Assembly (NCBI GenBank): GCA_020434375.1 | Contig: JAGRAY010000032.1 | Location: 1 to 13,815, forward strand | From: Bdellovibrionales bacterium | GTDB taxonomy: Bacteria; Bdellovibrionota_G; JALEGL01; JAGRAY01 | Length of the DNA stretch: 13,815 nucleotides | Direction of reading: 5' to 3' | Shown: piece after piece, positions 6,956-13,810 of the stretch | How positions within the stretch are numbered: position 1 is the stretch's first letter | Layout: every line of letters begins with the position of its first letter | Made by a program: the position numbers and the translations under genes | The notes under the pieces: model-generated | Database searches by the model: none | What the model was told of the DNA's origin: nothing | What the model saw: the letters and a program-made list of their open reading frames with translations, nothing else

Positions 6956-7747
6956 ATGTTCATGGGAATAATCGCTTTTTTATTTGGGCTAAGTATCGGA
7001 AGCTTTATCAATATGTGTGCTTATCGACTTCCACGCAATTTGAGTTTGGCTTATCCTCGATCGAGGTGTTCGAGGTGTGGTTTTGTTATTCCTTGGTATG
7101 ACAATATTCCTGTCCTGAGCTGCATTATTCTTTTGGCCAAGTGCAGAAGATGTAAAGCCGTATTCTCTTGGTCACATTGTGTGATCGAATTTTTACTTGG
7201 GCTTGTTGCTTTGTCCATGTTTTATGCCGAGGGATTGAGCTTTTTATCGATTTACTATTTTGGACTTATCTCGGTGATGGTTCTGGTGACCATGATTGAC
7301 TTGGAGTTTAAGATTATTCCCGATGAGTTGTCGTTAGGAGGACTGGTGATAGGACTCAGTGTAGCAGGTGCTTCGAGTCTGTTTCATTTTTCGTGGTTGG
7401 TTTCATTTTCTGAATCTCTTGTTGGAGCCATCGCCGGAGGAGGACTTCTTTGGTTTGTTGGCTACGCATATGAAAAATTCACTGGACGAGAAGGCATGGG
7501 GCTTGGAGACGTTAAACTTTTAGCCATGATGGGAGCCCATGTTGGCATTGAAAATGTTTTGATCATCGTGTTTATTGCTTCTTTTTTAGGTTCGTTGATT
7601 GGTGTGGGTTTGCTATTGACTCATAGAATTAAATCCAAGAGTCCAATTCCGTTTGGGCCTTTTTTGTGCTTTTCTTTCTTGATCATCCTTTTTGGAAAGG
7701 AGACCTTTTTAAAGGTATGCAAAGTTTGCATACCTTTTTTGCTTTGA
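6956..7747 (+). CDS. pilD: Type IV prepilin peptidase / N-methyltransferase (A24 family)
   Basis: This 263-residue inner-membrane aspartyl protease cleaves the leader of type IV prepilins or type II secretion pseudopilins. With its N-terminal domain it also methylates the new N-terminus. The N-terminal domain has GSFINMCAYRLPR at 15-27, then two cysteine pairs, C38/C41 and C63/C66, of the zinc-binding type found in bifunctional enzymes. The catalytic aspartates are D115 (in MIDLEFKIIPDE) and D185 of the GxGD motif (G182-L-G-D185, followed by VK). PFGPFL at 232-237 is also typical. About seven to eight membrane helices fit the family. ATG 6956 is 3 nt after the small upstream gene, and ATG 6962 is an alternative start. 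The last codons also form a terminator-like hairpin. It links the upstream ABC and glycosyltransferase-like genes to pilus or secretion assembly. Confidence 0.95.
   Translation: MFMGIIAFLFGLSIGSFINMCAYRLPRNLSLAYPRSRCSRCGFVIPWYDNIPVLSCIILLAKCRRCKAVFSWSHCVIEFLLGLVALSMFYAEGLSFLSIYYFGLISVMVLVTMIDLEFKIIPDELSLGGLVIGLSVAGASSLFHFSWLVSFSESLVGAIAGGGLLWFVGYAYEKFTGREGMGLGDVKLLAMMGAHVGIENVLIIVFIASFLGSLIGVGLLLTHRIKSKSPIPFGPFLCFSFLIILFGKETFLKVCKVCIPFLL
7711..7740 (+). terminator. Rho-independent terminator overlapping the end of the prepilin peptidase gene
   Basis: AAAGGTATGCAAA at 7711-7723 and TTTGCATACCTTT at 7725-7737 are perfect inverted repeats, and the second arm runs into a T-run ending at 7740. 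In RNA this folds as a stem of about 11 bp with a loop of about 5 nt, followed by U residues. The peptidase stop codon is at 7745-7747, so the hairpin lies within coding sequence, just before the stop. It marks the probable end of the upstream operon. The same bases encode the final KVCKVCIPF residues. Confidence 0.7.
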
Positions 7748-7766
7748 TACACTACATGCATAATAT
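7738..7766 (+). promoter_or_regulatory. Weak candidate sigma-70 promoter for the sigma-54 activator gene
   Basis: TTTGCT (7738-7743) and TAATAT (7761-7766) are separated by 17 nt and resemble -35 and -10 elements. CATAAT at 7759-7764 is an alternative -10. Both matches are poor to moderate. The site is favoured mainly because a terminator ends the previous operon and only 57 nt separate the two genes. The rest of the gap has no other recognisable element. Confidence 0.25.
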
Positions 7767-7804
7767 GAATTCTACTTGTTTATGGTTGGGTACTTAAATT
7801 AGGC

Positions 7805-9196
7805 GTGACTAAAAGCGTACTCATTGTTGATCAAGACACGGGTTTTTTAGAGAGCCTTCGAGACGAACTCAAAAGCGAACGCCTTGAGGTTATTTTCCCG
7901 GCGTCATTGACACCAGTAGATATTATGGTTGCATTTGAATCTGCCAGTGTCGCTCTTGTTGATTACCAGACACTCCGTTCTAGTTATTTTGATCTTGTTC
8001 AATCGTGTAGAGACCGCAATGGACTCGTGCCCATTGTTTCGATTGTTCCAAAAGACAGAAGTGATTTAGGTCTTTTAGCTATTAAATCAGGTGCGAGTGA
8101 TTTTTTGCAGAAACCTTGTACACCAGGGGAAATTGTTATTTCCATCAAAAAATCTCTTGAACGACACGATACAGTCTCGGAACATGCCAAAGCGAACTCT
8201 AATGCAAAAGGAGTCAAACATTTTTCTAATATTGTTTCACAAAGTGATTCGATGCTTGAAATCTTTCAAACCATTACCAAAATTGCCGAATACAAAACAA
8301 CCTGTCTCGTTATGGGAGAAAGTGGGACCGGTAAAGAGTTGATCGCTAAGGCCATCCACTCCAATAGTTCCAGGAAAGACCGGCCTTTTGTGACAGTTAA
8401 CTGTGGTGCGATTCCCGAGAACTTACTTGAGAGTGAATTGTTTGGTCACGTTAAAGGTTCATTTACGGGCGCAGTGAAAACTAAAAAGGGTCTATTTGAG
8501 GAGGCAGATACTGGTACGATATTTTTAGACGAAATCGGAGAATTGCCTCTTTTGCTCCAAGTCAAATTGCTGCGCGTCATTCAAGAGGAAGAAGTTCGAA
8601 AGGTAGGTGACACGGCGCCCACAAAAATCAATGTACGAATCATTGCAGCGACGCTCAAAGATCTGGAAAAAGAAGTTGAAAAGGGAGGTTTTCGAGAAGA
8701 TCTCTATTATCGTCTTAATGTTTTGCCACTGCATATTCCTGCCCTAAGGGAGCGAAAGGAAGATATTCCCATTCTCTTGGAACATTTCATTGACAAGATT
8801 AATGCGAAAATCAAGGGACACGTTAAAGGTGTCACTCCGGAGGCACTTCAAGTGCTTATGGATTACGATTGGCCTGGGAATATTCGCGAGTTAGAGAATA
8901 GTCTTGAGAGAGCAATGATCTTGGTCACGGGTGATTTGATTACGATCGATAATCTTCCAAAATCTGTGAAAACCTCAGCCTTGTCTCGCTCGGCTGCTTT
9001 TGTGGCGACGGCTGATGAACTATCAATTAAGAAGCTTAGTAGATTATTAGAAGAAGACCTCATCGTCAAAGCGCTTAAAAAAGCAAAAGGAAATCGGACG
9101 CGAGCAGCTAAGTTTTTAGAAATTAGCCATCGAGCCTTACTGTATAAACTTAAAAAATATAAGCTCGAACAAAAGATAAGTACCCCCGAAGATTAA
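7805..9196 (+). CDS. Sigma-54-dependent response regulator (NtrC family)
   Basis: This 463-residue activator drives sigma-54 promoters. It has an N-terminal receiver (about 1-120), an AAA+ domain (about 140-380) and a Fis-type DNA-binding helix-turn-helix (about 412-455). AAA+ landmarks are Walker A GESGTGKE (171-178), the sigma-54 contact loop GSFTGA (218-223), Walker B with D242-E243 and WPGNIREL (356-363). Candidate phosphoacceptor Asp53 and Lys103 are present in the receiver. However, the second acidic residue of the metal pocket is Gln10, the switch Thr/Ser position appears to be Val81, and the usual MPxxxG loop is missing. GTG 7805 is the only plausible start, because the frame is closed by TGA at 7766-7768. 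No sensor kinase is visible nearby. Position next to a prepilin peptidase suggests a pilus regulator such as PilR, but the targets are unknown. Confidence 0.95.
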   Translation: MTKSVLIVDQDTGFLESLRDELKSERLEVIFPASLTPVDIMVAFESASVALVDYQTLRSSYFDLVQSCRDRNGLVPIVSIVPKDRSDLGLLAIKSGASDFLQKPCTPGEIVISIKKSLERHDTVSEHAKANSNAKGVKHFSNIVSQSDSMLEIFQTITKIAEYKTTCLVMGESGTGKELIAKAIHSNSSRKDRPFVTVNCGAIPENLLESELFGHVKGSFTGAVKTKKGLFEEADTGTIFLDEIGELPLLLQVKLLRVIQEEEVRKVGDTAPTKINVRIIAATLKDLEKEVEKGGFREDLYYRLNVLPLHIPALRERKEDIPILLEHFIDKINAKIKGHVKGVTPEALQVLMDYDWPGNIRELENSLERAMILVTGDLITIDNLPKSVKTSALSRSAAFVATADELSIKKLSRLLEEDLIVKALKKAKGNRTRAAKFLEISHRALLYKLKKYKLEQKISTPED

Positions 9197-9218
9197 TTGA
9201 TCATATGTGGCGATCCGG

Positions 9219-9255
9219 CGAATCTGTGTGCTTAGCCCGAGATTCGTTCTTTTTT
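9219..9255 (+). terminator. Candidate Rho-independent terminator after the sigma-54 activator
   Basis: CGAATCT (9219-9225) pairs with AGATTCG (9240-9246) across a 14-nt loop, followed by TTCTTTTTT (9247-9255). A G-U pair can extend the stem. The stem is short and the loop long, so strength is uncertain, but position and T-tract fit termination of the regulator transcript. Confidence 0.5.
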
Positions 9256-9283
9256 GGCAATCTCGAGATCTAGGTGGTATAAG
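9254..9283 (+). promoter_or_regulatory. Probable sigma-70 promoter of the mdh-sucCD-ndk-rlmN operon
   Basis: TTGGCA (9254-9259) and TATAAG (9278-9283) match -35 and -10 consensus well and are 18 nt apart. Transcription would start near 9290, about 25 nt before the mdh start. This is the only good promoter-like pair seen before the operon. Confidence 0.5.
9260..9269. promoter_or_regulatory. Palindrome in the mdh promoter spacer, possible operator
   Basis: ATCTCGAGAT is a perfect 10-bp palindrome located between the proposed -35 and -10 elements. A dimeric repressor bound there would block the promoter. No regulator is identified, and a palindrome of this length can occur by chance. Confidence 0.25.
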
Positions 9284-9300
9284 CGTCGCGTTTAATGAGT

Positions 9301-9307
9301 GAAGGAG
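9301..9307 (+). promoter_or_regulatory. Strong Shine-Dalgarno GAAGGAG that fixes the mdh start
   Basis: GAAGGAG ends 6 nt before ATG 9314. The in-frame GTG at 9299 would overlap this sequence and has no ribosome site of its own, so ATG 9314 is the start. Confidence 0.8.
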
Positions 9308-9313
9308 CTTTTA

Positions 9314-10252
9314 ATGTTTAAACGAAAGAAAATCACAATTGTAGGTGCTGGCAATGTTGGAGCGACGGCGGCTCACTGGGCTGCTACAAAGCGTCTGGGT
9401 GACATTGTTCTTGTTGACTTATCTGAAGGGATACCCCAAGGCAAAGCTCTTGATTTACTTCAAGCAGGACCGGTGGATGGTTTTGATGTAAAAATTACAG
9501 GCACGAATTCCTACGAGCCTACTAAAGATTCAGACATTGTGGTGATTACGGCCGGTTCTCCGAGAAAACCTGGTATGAGCCGTGATGACCTCTTAGAAAT
9601 AAACGCTAAGATTGTGAAAACGGTGACCACAGAAGTTGTTAAATACTCTCCTAATGCGATCTTGATTGTTGTCTCGAATCCTCTCGATGCCATGGTCCAC
9701 GTAGCCGCCGAGGTTAGCCGTTTCCCTAAGAATCGCGTCTTCGGTATGGCGGGCGTTTTAGATTCCGCGCGATATAAAACATTTCTTGCAGAAGCACTGA
9801 AATGTTCGGTAAGAGATATTTCAGCTTTTGTCCTGGGAGGACATGGGGATACGATGGTCCCTGTTCCAGGTTATTCAACGATGGCAGGTATACCAATTAG
9901 TCAGCTCTTAGATCAAAAAACCATTGATGCTATTGTGGATCGCACGCGAAAAGGTGGCGCTGAAATCGTTAATCTTTTGAAAACAGGATCTGCTTACTAC
10001 GCACCATCAGCTTCGGTCATCGAAATGGTCGAGGCTATTATTTACGATCAAAAAAGAATTCTCCCGTGCTGCGTAAAATTGGAAGGGGAGTATGGTATTA
10101 ACGGTCTTTACGTAGGCGTTCCCGTGTGTCTGGGTGAGGGTGGCGTAGAACGTGTCATTGAAGTCGAGTTGTCTCAAGATGAAAAAAATGCTCTGGAGAA
10201 GTCGTCATCGGCAGTATCTGAGCTTATGGAAGCTGTTGCGAGGTTTTTATGA
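9314..10252 (+). CDS. mdh: Malate dehydrogenase (LDH-like, NAD-dependent)
   Basis: This cytoplasmic TCA enzyme interconverts malate and oxaloacetate with NAD. From ATG 9314 it has 312 residues, the usual length for the LDH-like MDH group. The Rossmann loop GAGNVG is at 11-16 and Asp35 ends the second strand, fitting NAD rather than NADP. The substrate-binding arginines are R84 and R90 in RKPGMSR. Arg at 84, where lactate dehydrogenases have Gln, specifies malate/oxaloacetate. SNP is at 121-123, the Asp-Arg pair D150/R153 follows, and the catalytic His is H177 in GGHGDTM. The start is set by GAAGGAG at 9301-9307. The stop overlaps the sucC start (ATGA), so the TCA genes are translationally coupled. 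Confidence 0.97.
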   Translation: MFKRKKITIVGAGNVGATAAHWAATKRLGDIVLVDLSEGIPQGKALDLLQAGPVDGFDVKITGTNSYEPTKDSDIVVITAGSPRKPGMSRDDLLEINAKIVKTVTTEVVKYSPNAILIVVSNPLDAMVHVAAEVSRFPKNRVFGMAGVLDSARYKTFLAEALKCSVRDISAFVLGGHGDTMVPVPGYSTMAGIPISQLLDQKTIDAIVDRTRKGGAEIVNLLKTGSAYYAPSASVIEMVEAIIYDQKRILPCCVKLEGEYGINGLYVGVPVCLGEGGVERVIEVELSQDEKNALEKSSSAVSELMEAVARFL

Positions 10253-11415
10253 AAATCCATGAGTATCAAGCCAAAGAACTTTTGGCGACCTATAAGGTTC
10301 AGGTTCAACCCGGTTTGGTCGCCTATTCCCCCAGTCAAGCGGTTGACATTGCCAATAAAGTAACTCACGAGGGACCATGGGTTGTCAAAGCGCAAGTTCA
10401 CGCGGGTGGAAGAGGAAAAGCTGGTGGTGTAAAATTTTGCAAAACGACCCAAGAGGTTAAAGAAGCGGCAGAAAAAATGATGTCAAAGCCTCTTGTAACC
10501 CATCAAACGGGCCCCGATGGTGTTGATGTCACCAAGCTTCTCGTTGTTAAAGCGGTAGATATTGCACATGAATTGTATTGTGCTCTCGTTTTAGATCGAA
10601 AGACATCATCGATCGTGATCATGGCCAGTCGAGAGGGTGGTATGGAAATCGAGGAAGTGGCCGAGAAAACGCCCGATAAAATTTTCAAAATCTGTGTGGA
10701 TCCCGCGATGGGACACTCGGCATATCAATCTCGTATTCTTGCCTACGACTTAGGTTTACCAAAAGAGTTACACGCGCAGTTTGAAACGATGATTCAGGGT
10801 ATGACAAAATTGTTTATTGAAAAAGATTGCTCTTTAGTCGAAATCAACCCCTTGGCAATCACTACTGACAATCAACTGATGGCTCTGGATGCTAAAGTAA
10901 CGATCGACGACAACGCACTTTTTCGGCATTTTGATATTAAGGAACTTTTTGACCCCTCTCAAGAAGACCCCATTGATCTTGAGGCAGCGAAGTGGAATTT
11001 AAATTATATTCATCTCGACGGCAATATTGGATGTATGGTGAATGGAGCGGGCTTGGCTATGGCCACTATGGATATGATCAAAATGGCGGGCGGAGAACCT
11101 GCTAACTTTCTTGACGTCGGTGGAGGAGCCTCTTCTGATATGGTTCGAGAGGCCTTTAAAATCTTAATCAGTGACAAAAAGGTTAAAGGCATCTTTGTAA
11201 ATATATTTGGAGGAATAATGAAGTGCGACGTTTTAGCCAAAGGTATTGTAGAGGCAGTGACCCAGGTCGGTCTCAAAATTCCTCTGGTGGTACGTCTTGA
11301 AGGCACCAATGTCGAACAGGGTAGAAAATTATTGAATGATTCAAAGCTAAATATTTTTGCGACCTCCGATATGGGCGAGGCTGCAACGCTCATCGTTAAA
11401 AAGGTGATGGAGTAG
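10249..11415 (+). CDS. sucC: Succinyl-CoA synthetase (ADP/GDP-forming) subunit beta
   Basis: The beta subunit of the enzyme that converts succinyl-CoA plus NDP and phosphate to succinate, CoA and NTP. It has 388 residues, the same length as E. coli SucC. The N-terminal ATP-grasp domain begins MKIHEYQAKELL and carries the nucleotide-binding stretch VKAQVHAGGRGKAGG (46-60). LVEINPL (196-202) and LDAKVTIDDNALFRH (213-227) supply metal-binding residues. The C-terminal CoA-ligase-like domain has NGAGLAMATMD (265-275), GGGAS (291-295), NIFGGIMKCD (318-327) and EGTNVEQG (351-358). ATP versus GTP preference cannot be told with confidence. GAGG lies 5 nt before ATG 10249, which overlaps the mdh stop. 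sucD follows after 4 nt, as expected for the two-subunit enzyme. Confidence 0.98.
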   Translation: MKIHEYQAKELLATYKVQVQPGLVAYSPSQAVDIANKVTHEGPWVVKAQVHAGGRGKAGGVKFCKTTQEVKEAAEKMMSKPLVTHQTGPDGVDVTKLLVVKAVDIAHELYCALVLDRKTSSIVIMASREGGMEIEEVAEKTPDKIFKICVDPAMGHSAYQSRILAYDLGLPKELHAQFETMIQGMTKLFIEKDCSLVEINPLAITTDNQLMALDAKVTIDDNALFRHFDIKELFDPSQEDPIDLEAAKWNLNYIHLDGNIGCMVNGAGLAMATMDMIKMAGGEPANFLDVGGGASSDMVREAFKILISDKKVKGIFVNIFGGIMKCDVLAKGIVEAVTQVGLKIPLVVRLEGTNVEQGRKLLNDSKLNIFATSDMGEAATLIVKKVME

Positions 11416-11419
11416 AGCC

Positions 11420-12298
11420 ATGGCAATTTTAGTAGATAAAAACACAAACGTCTTGGTCCAGGGCATTACAGGTTCAAGTGGGTCATTTCACGCAAAAATG
11501 TGTAAGGAGTACGGAACCAAAGTGGTGGCAGGTGTGACACCAGGTAAAGGCGGCAAGAGTATTGAAGGCATTCCTGTTTTTAATACAGTCCACCAAGCGA
11601 AACGCGAACATCAAATTGATGCCACAATGATTTACGTTCCTGCACCTTTTGCAGCAGATGCCATATTTGAAGCAATCGATGCACAGATTCCACTTATTGT
11701 TTGTATTACAGACGGGGTACCGGCCATCGATATGGCTAAAGTAAAGAACGTATTGGAGCACAGTCAGTCGCGAATGATCGGACCGAACTGCCCTGGTTTG
11801 ATTACACCCGGGGGCGCAAAAATTGGCATTATGCCAGGTTATATTCACCGTCCTGGAAAAATCGGTGTTCTCTCAAGGAGCGGAACATTGACTTACGAGG
11901 CAGTGTATCAACTGACACAAAATGATTTAGGCCAGTCCACTTGTGTTGGCATTGGCGGTGATCCAATTATTGGGTCAACATTCCTAGACTTATTGCCTTT
12001 GTTTGAAGCAGACACCGATACTGAAGGTCTCATTCTCATCGGTGAAATTGGTGGAACTGCCGAGGAAGAGGCAGCAGAATATATCCATAAACATTTTACA
12101 AAACCGGTTGTCGGATTCATTGCCGGGACAACTGCTCCAAAGGGAAGGCGCATGGGACATGCAGGCGCTATTATTACTGGAGGCAAAGGCACTGCTGAGC
12201 AAAAGAAAAAAGCGATGACCGTAGCCGGAATTCACGTGGTTGATAATCCTGTGAATATTGGTTCGACCATGAAAAAAGTTTTAAGCCAGTCGGTTTAG
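11420..12298 (+). CDS. sucD: Succinyl-CoA synthetase subunit alpha
   Basis: The alpha subunit binds CoA and carries the phosphohistidine intermediate. It has 292 residues, close to E. coli SucD. The CoA-binding domain is N-terminal: QGITGSSGSFH (14-24), VTPGKGG (39-45), then YVPAPFAADA (72-81) and GPNCPG (121-126). The ligase domain has SRSGTLTYE (152-160), GIGGDP (177-182) and GEIGGTAEE (208-216). The active-site His is H247 in GHAGA. All expected catalytic landmarks are intact. ATG 11420 is preceded by GGAG overlapping the sucC stop, with only 4 nt between the genes. ndk follows 21 nt downstream. Confidence 0.98.
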   Translation: MAILVDKNTNVLVQGITGSSGSFHAKMCKEYGTKVVAGVTPGKGGKSIEGIPVFNTVHQAKREHQIDATMIYVPAPFAADAIFEAIDAQIPLIVCITDGVPAIDMAKVKNVLEHSQSRMIGPNCPGLITPGGAKIGIMPGYIHRPGKIGVLSRSGTLTYEAVYQLTQNDLGQSTCVGIGGDPIIGSTFLDLLPLFEADTDTEGLILIGEIGGTAEEEAAEYIHKHFTKPVVGFIAGTTAPKGRRMGHAGAIITGGKGTAEQKKKAMTVAGIHVVDNPVNIGSTMKKVLSQSV

Positions 12299-12307
12299 TC
12301 ACAAAAA

Positions 12308-12313
12308 AAGGAG
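12308..12313 (+). promoter_or_regulatory. Shine-Dalgarno AAGGAG for ndk
   Basis: AAGGAG ends 6 nt before ATG 12320 in the 21-nt sucD-ndk gap. Together with the mdh site it is one of the two strongest ribosome-binding sites in the window, suggesting efficient, independent initiation of ndk. Confidence 0.75.
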
Positions 12314-12319
12314 ATACAC

Positions 12320-12751
12320 ATGACAGCACAACACACACTTGCGATGATCAAACCTGATGGCGTTAGAAAAAGGCTAGTAGGAGAAATCATTGGGCGATAC
12401 GAAAAGGCAGGATTGCAGGTTGCCACGATGAAGATGTTTCACATGACCAAAAGAGAGGCCGAAAGCTTCTATAAGGTTCATAGTGACAAGAGTTTTTTTG
12501 ATAGTCTTACAGATTTTATGTCTTCGGGGCCTATTATTGCGCTGGTGCTTCGGGGTGAAAATGCAATAAGCAAAAATCGAGAACTCATGGGAGCAACGAA
12601 TCCTAAGGAAGCGGTCGAAGGAACGATTCGCAAAGCTTTTGCATCAGATATTGAAAAAAATATTGTTCATGGTTCCGATGCGCCAGAAACTGCAGAAAAA
12701 GAAATTCGTTTTTTCTTCTCTGACCTAGATATTCTTAGATCGAATCCATAA
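12320..12751 (+). CDS. ndk: Nucleoside diphosphate kinase
   Basis: This small cytoplasmic kinase moves the gamma-phosphate between nucleoside triphosphates and diphosphates through a phosphohistidine. It has 143 residues, typical for bacterial Ndk. Landmarks are the start HTLAMIKPDGV (Lys11), the middle motif VLRGENAI (77-84), GATNPKEA (91-98), GTIRKAF (101-107) and the active-site block NIVHGSDA (114-121) with catalytic His117. All are intact. Placement directly behind sucCD is functionally sensible, because succinyl-CoA synthetase makes one nucleoside triphosphate that Ndk can convert to others. rlmN begins 5 nt after its stop. Confidence 0.98.
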   Translation: MTAQHTLAMIKPDGVRKRLVGEIIGRYEKAGLQVATMKMFHMTKREAESFYKVHSDKSFFDSLTDFMSSGPIIALVLRGENAISKNRELMGATNPKEAVEGTIRKAFASDIEKNIVHGSDAPETAEKEIRFFFSDLDILRSNP

Positions 12752-12756
12752 ACCTC

Positions 12757-13785
12757 GTGGAATCGATTCTTGCTCTGACTTTTGATGAATTTAAGGATCG
12801 AATCGTTGACCTTTTGGTGCCGCGCTATCGTGCGGCTCAAATTTACGAGTGGATTTTCCAAAGAGGAGCAACAACTTTCGACGAAATGACTAACTTGCCG
12901 GTCGCATTTCGGCAAGAGCTTTCTAAGTTATATAAGTTTCCAAAATTAGAAGTTTCTCACTTGAATTCATTGGATGGAACGAAGAAATTTCAGTTTATGT
13001 TGGAAGATGGTCATATCATTGAATCCGTGTGGATGCCGGAGGAAAAAAGAAACACACTTTGTGTGTCGTCTCAGGTTGGTTGCGCCATGAAATGTGCATT
13101 TTGCGTGACTGGTGCAATTGGATTTAAGCGAAATTTAACTGCAGAAGAGATTGCAATGCAGGTTTGGGCCATCAAATGTGTCGAAAAGCTTCCACTTACC
13201 AATGTTGTTTACATGGGGATGGGTGAACCTCTTCTCAATATTGATCATGTGGTTCGAAGCATCGAGCTTCTCACGGATAAAATTGGTATTGCTGTCGGCA
13301 AACGAAGAATCACAGTCTCCACCGTAGGTATTGTTCCTAAGATACGTGAGTTTGTGGCAAAAACAGATGTTAAGTTGGCCGTATCATTGACCGGAACGAA
13401 CAATATCGACCGCGATCATTGGATGCCTATTAATAAATCTCATAATTTAGAAAAGCTAACAAGCGAGTTAAAGTCGATTCCTTGGGCCGAAGGAAGAAAA
13501 ATCACATTTGAAGTAGTCATGATCAAAGACAAAACTGATTCTGAAAATCAGGCCAGGGAATTGGCTAAGCTATTGCAAGGGATTCCTTCAAAAGTAAACT
13601 TGATCCCTTACAACGAAAACTCATTTTTCCCTCAACTTAAAACGCCATCCCCTGAAAAGATAGAGAAGTATAAGCAAGTGCTCTTGTCTCAAGGCGTATT
13701 TGCCATGATTCGCCTCAATCGAGGTGCCGATATCATGGGCGCCTGTGGCCAATTGGCAGGCCAATCTCTAGGTCAAAATGCTTGA
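12757..13785 (+). CDS. rlmN: Dual-specificity 23S rRNA/tRNA adenine-C2 methyltransferase RlmN
   Basis: A radical SAM enzyme that methylates C2 of A2503 in 23S rRNA and A37 in certain tRNAs, and so affects translational fidelity. It has 342 residues. The [4Fe-4S] motif CxxxCxxC is C109/C113/C116. The family's extra residues are present: general-base candidate E89, C102 (in TLCVSSQVGC) and the methyl-carrying C330 in GADIMGACGQL. GMGEPLLN (154-161), STVG (188-191), VSLTG (209-213) and NLIPYN (281-286) also match. The conserved Asn of the last motif and the C102/C330 pair favour RlmN; Cfr is an alternative family member but its context and motifs fit less well. The start is GTG 12757, 5 nt after ndk, without a strong Shine-Dalgarno, suggesting coupling. 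ndk-rlmN adjacency is also found in E. coli. Confidence 0.96.
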   Translation: MESILALTFDEFKDRIVDLLVPRYRAAQIYEWIFQRGATTFDEMTNLPVAFRQELSKLYKFPKLEVSHLNSLDGTKKFQFMLEDGHIIESVWMPEEKRNTLCVSSQVGCAMKCAFCVTGAIGFKRNLTAEEIAMQVWAIKCVEKLPLTNVVYMGMGEPLLNIDHVVRSIELLTDKIGIAVGKRRITVSTVGIVPKIREFVAKTDVKLAVSLTGTNNIDRDHWMPINKSHNLEKLTSELKSIPWAEGRKITFEVVMIKDKTDSENQARELAKLLQGIPSKVNLIPYNENSFFPQLKTPSPEKIEKYKQVLLSQGVFAMIRLNRGADIMGACGQLAGQSLGQNA

Positions 13786-13795
13786 AAACGAGAAT

Positions 13796-13810
13796 CTCTT
13801 AATCTAAGAG
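13796..13810. repeat. Short inverted repeat at the right edge
   Basis: CTCTT (13796-13800) and AAGAG (13806-13810) flank a 5-nt loop just after rlmN. The window ends 5 nt later, so it cannot be decided whether this is the base of a terminator or the ribosome site of a following gene. Confidence 0.25.

Noticed and set aside
7757..7798. Short ATG frame of 13 codons between the prepilin peptidase and the sigma-54 activator
   Set aside because: It has no ribosome site and no notable composition, and is too short to separate from chance.
9295..9321. Eight-codon frame (ATG at 9295) overlapping the mdh ribosome site and start, as a possible leader peptide
   Set aside because: It has no ribosome site of its own and no regulatory codon pattern, and it is explained by chance overlap with the mdh start region.
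11010..11447. Long antisense open frame opposite sucC/sucD
   Set aside because: It lies wholly opposite strongly conserved genes, its product has no recognisable motif, and antisense open frames of this size are expected as shadows of coding sequence.
13748..13757. Perfect palindrome GCCAATTGGC with a nearby repeated GGCCAAT near the end of rlmN
   Set aside because: It encodes the conserved CGQLAG region of RlmN, and codon constraint plus chance explains it. No T-run follows.
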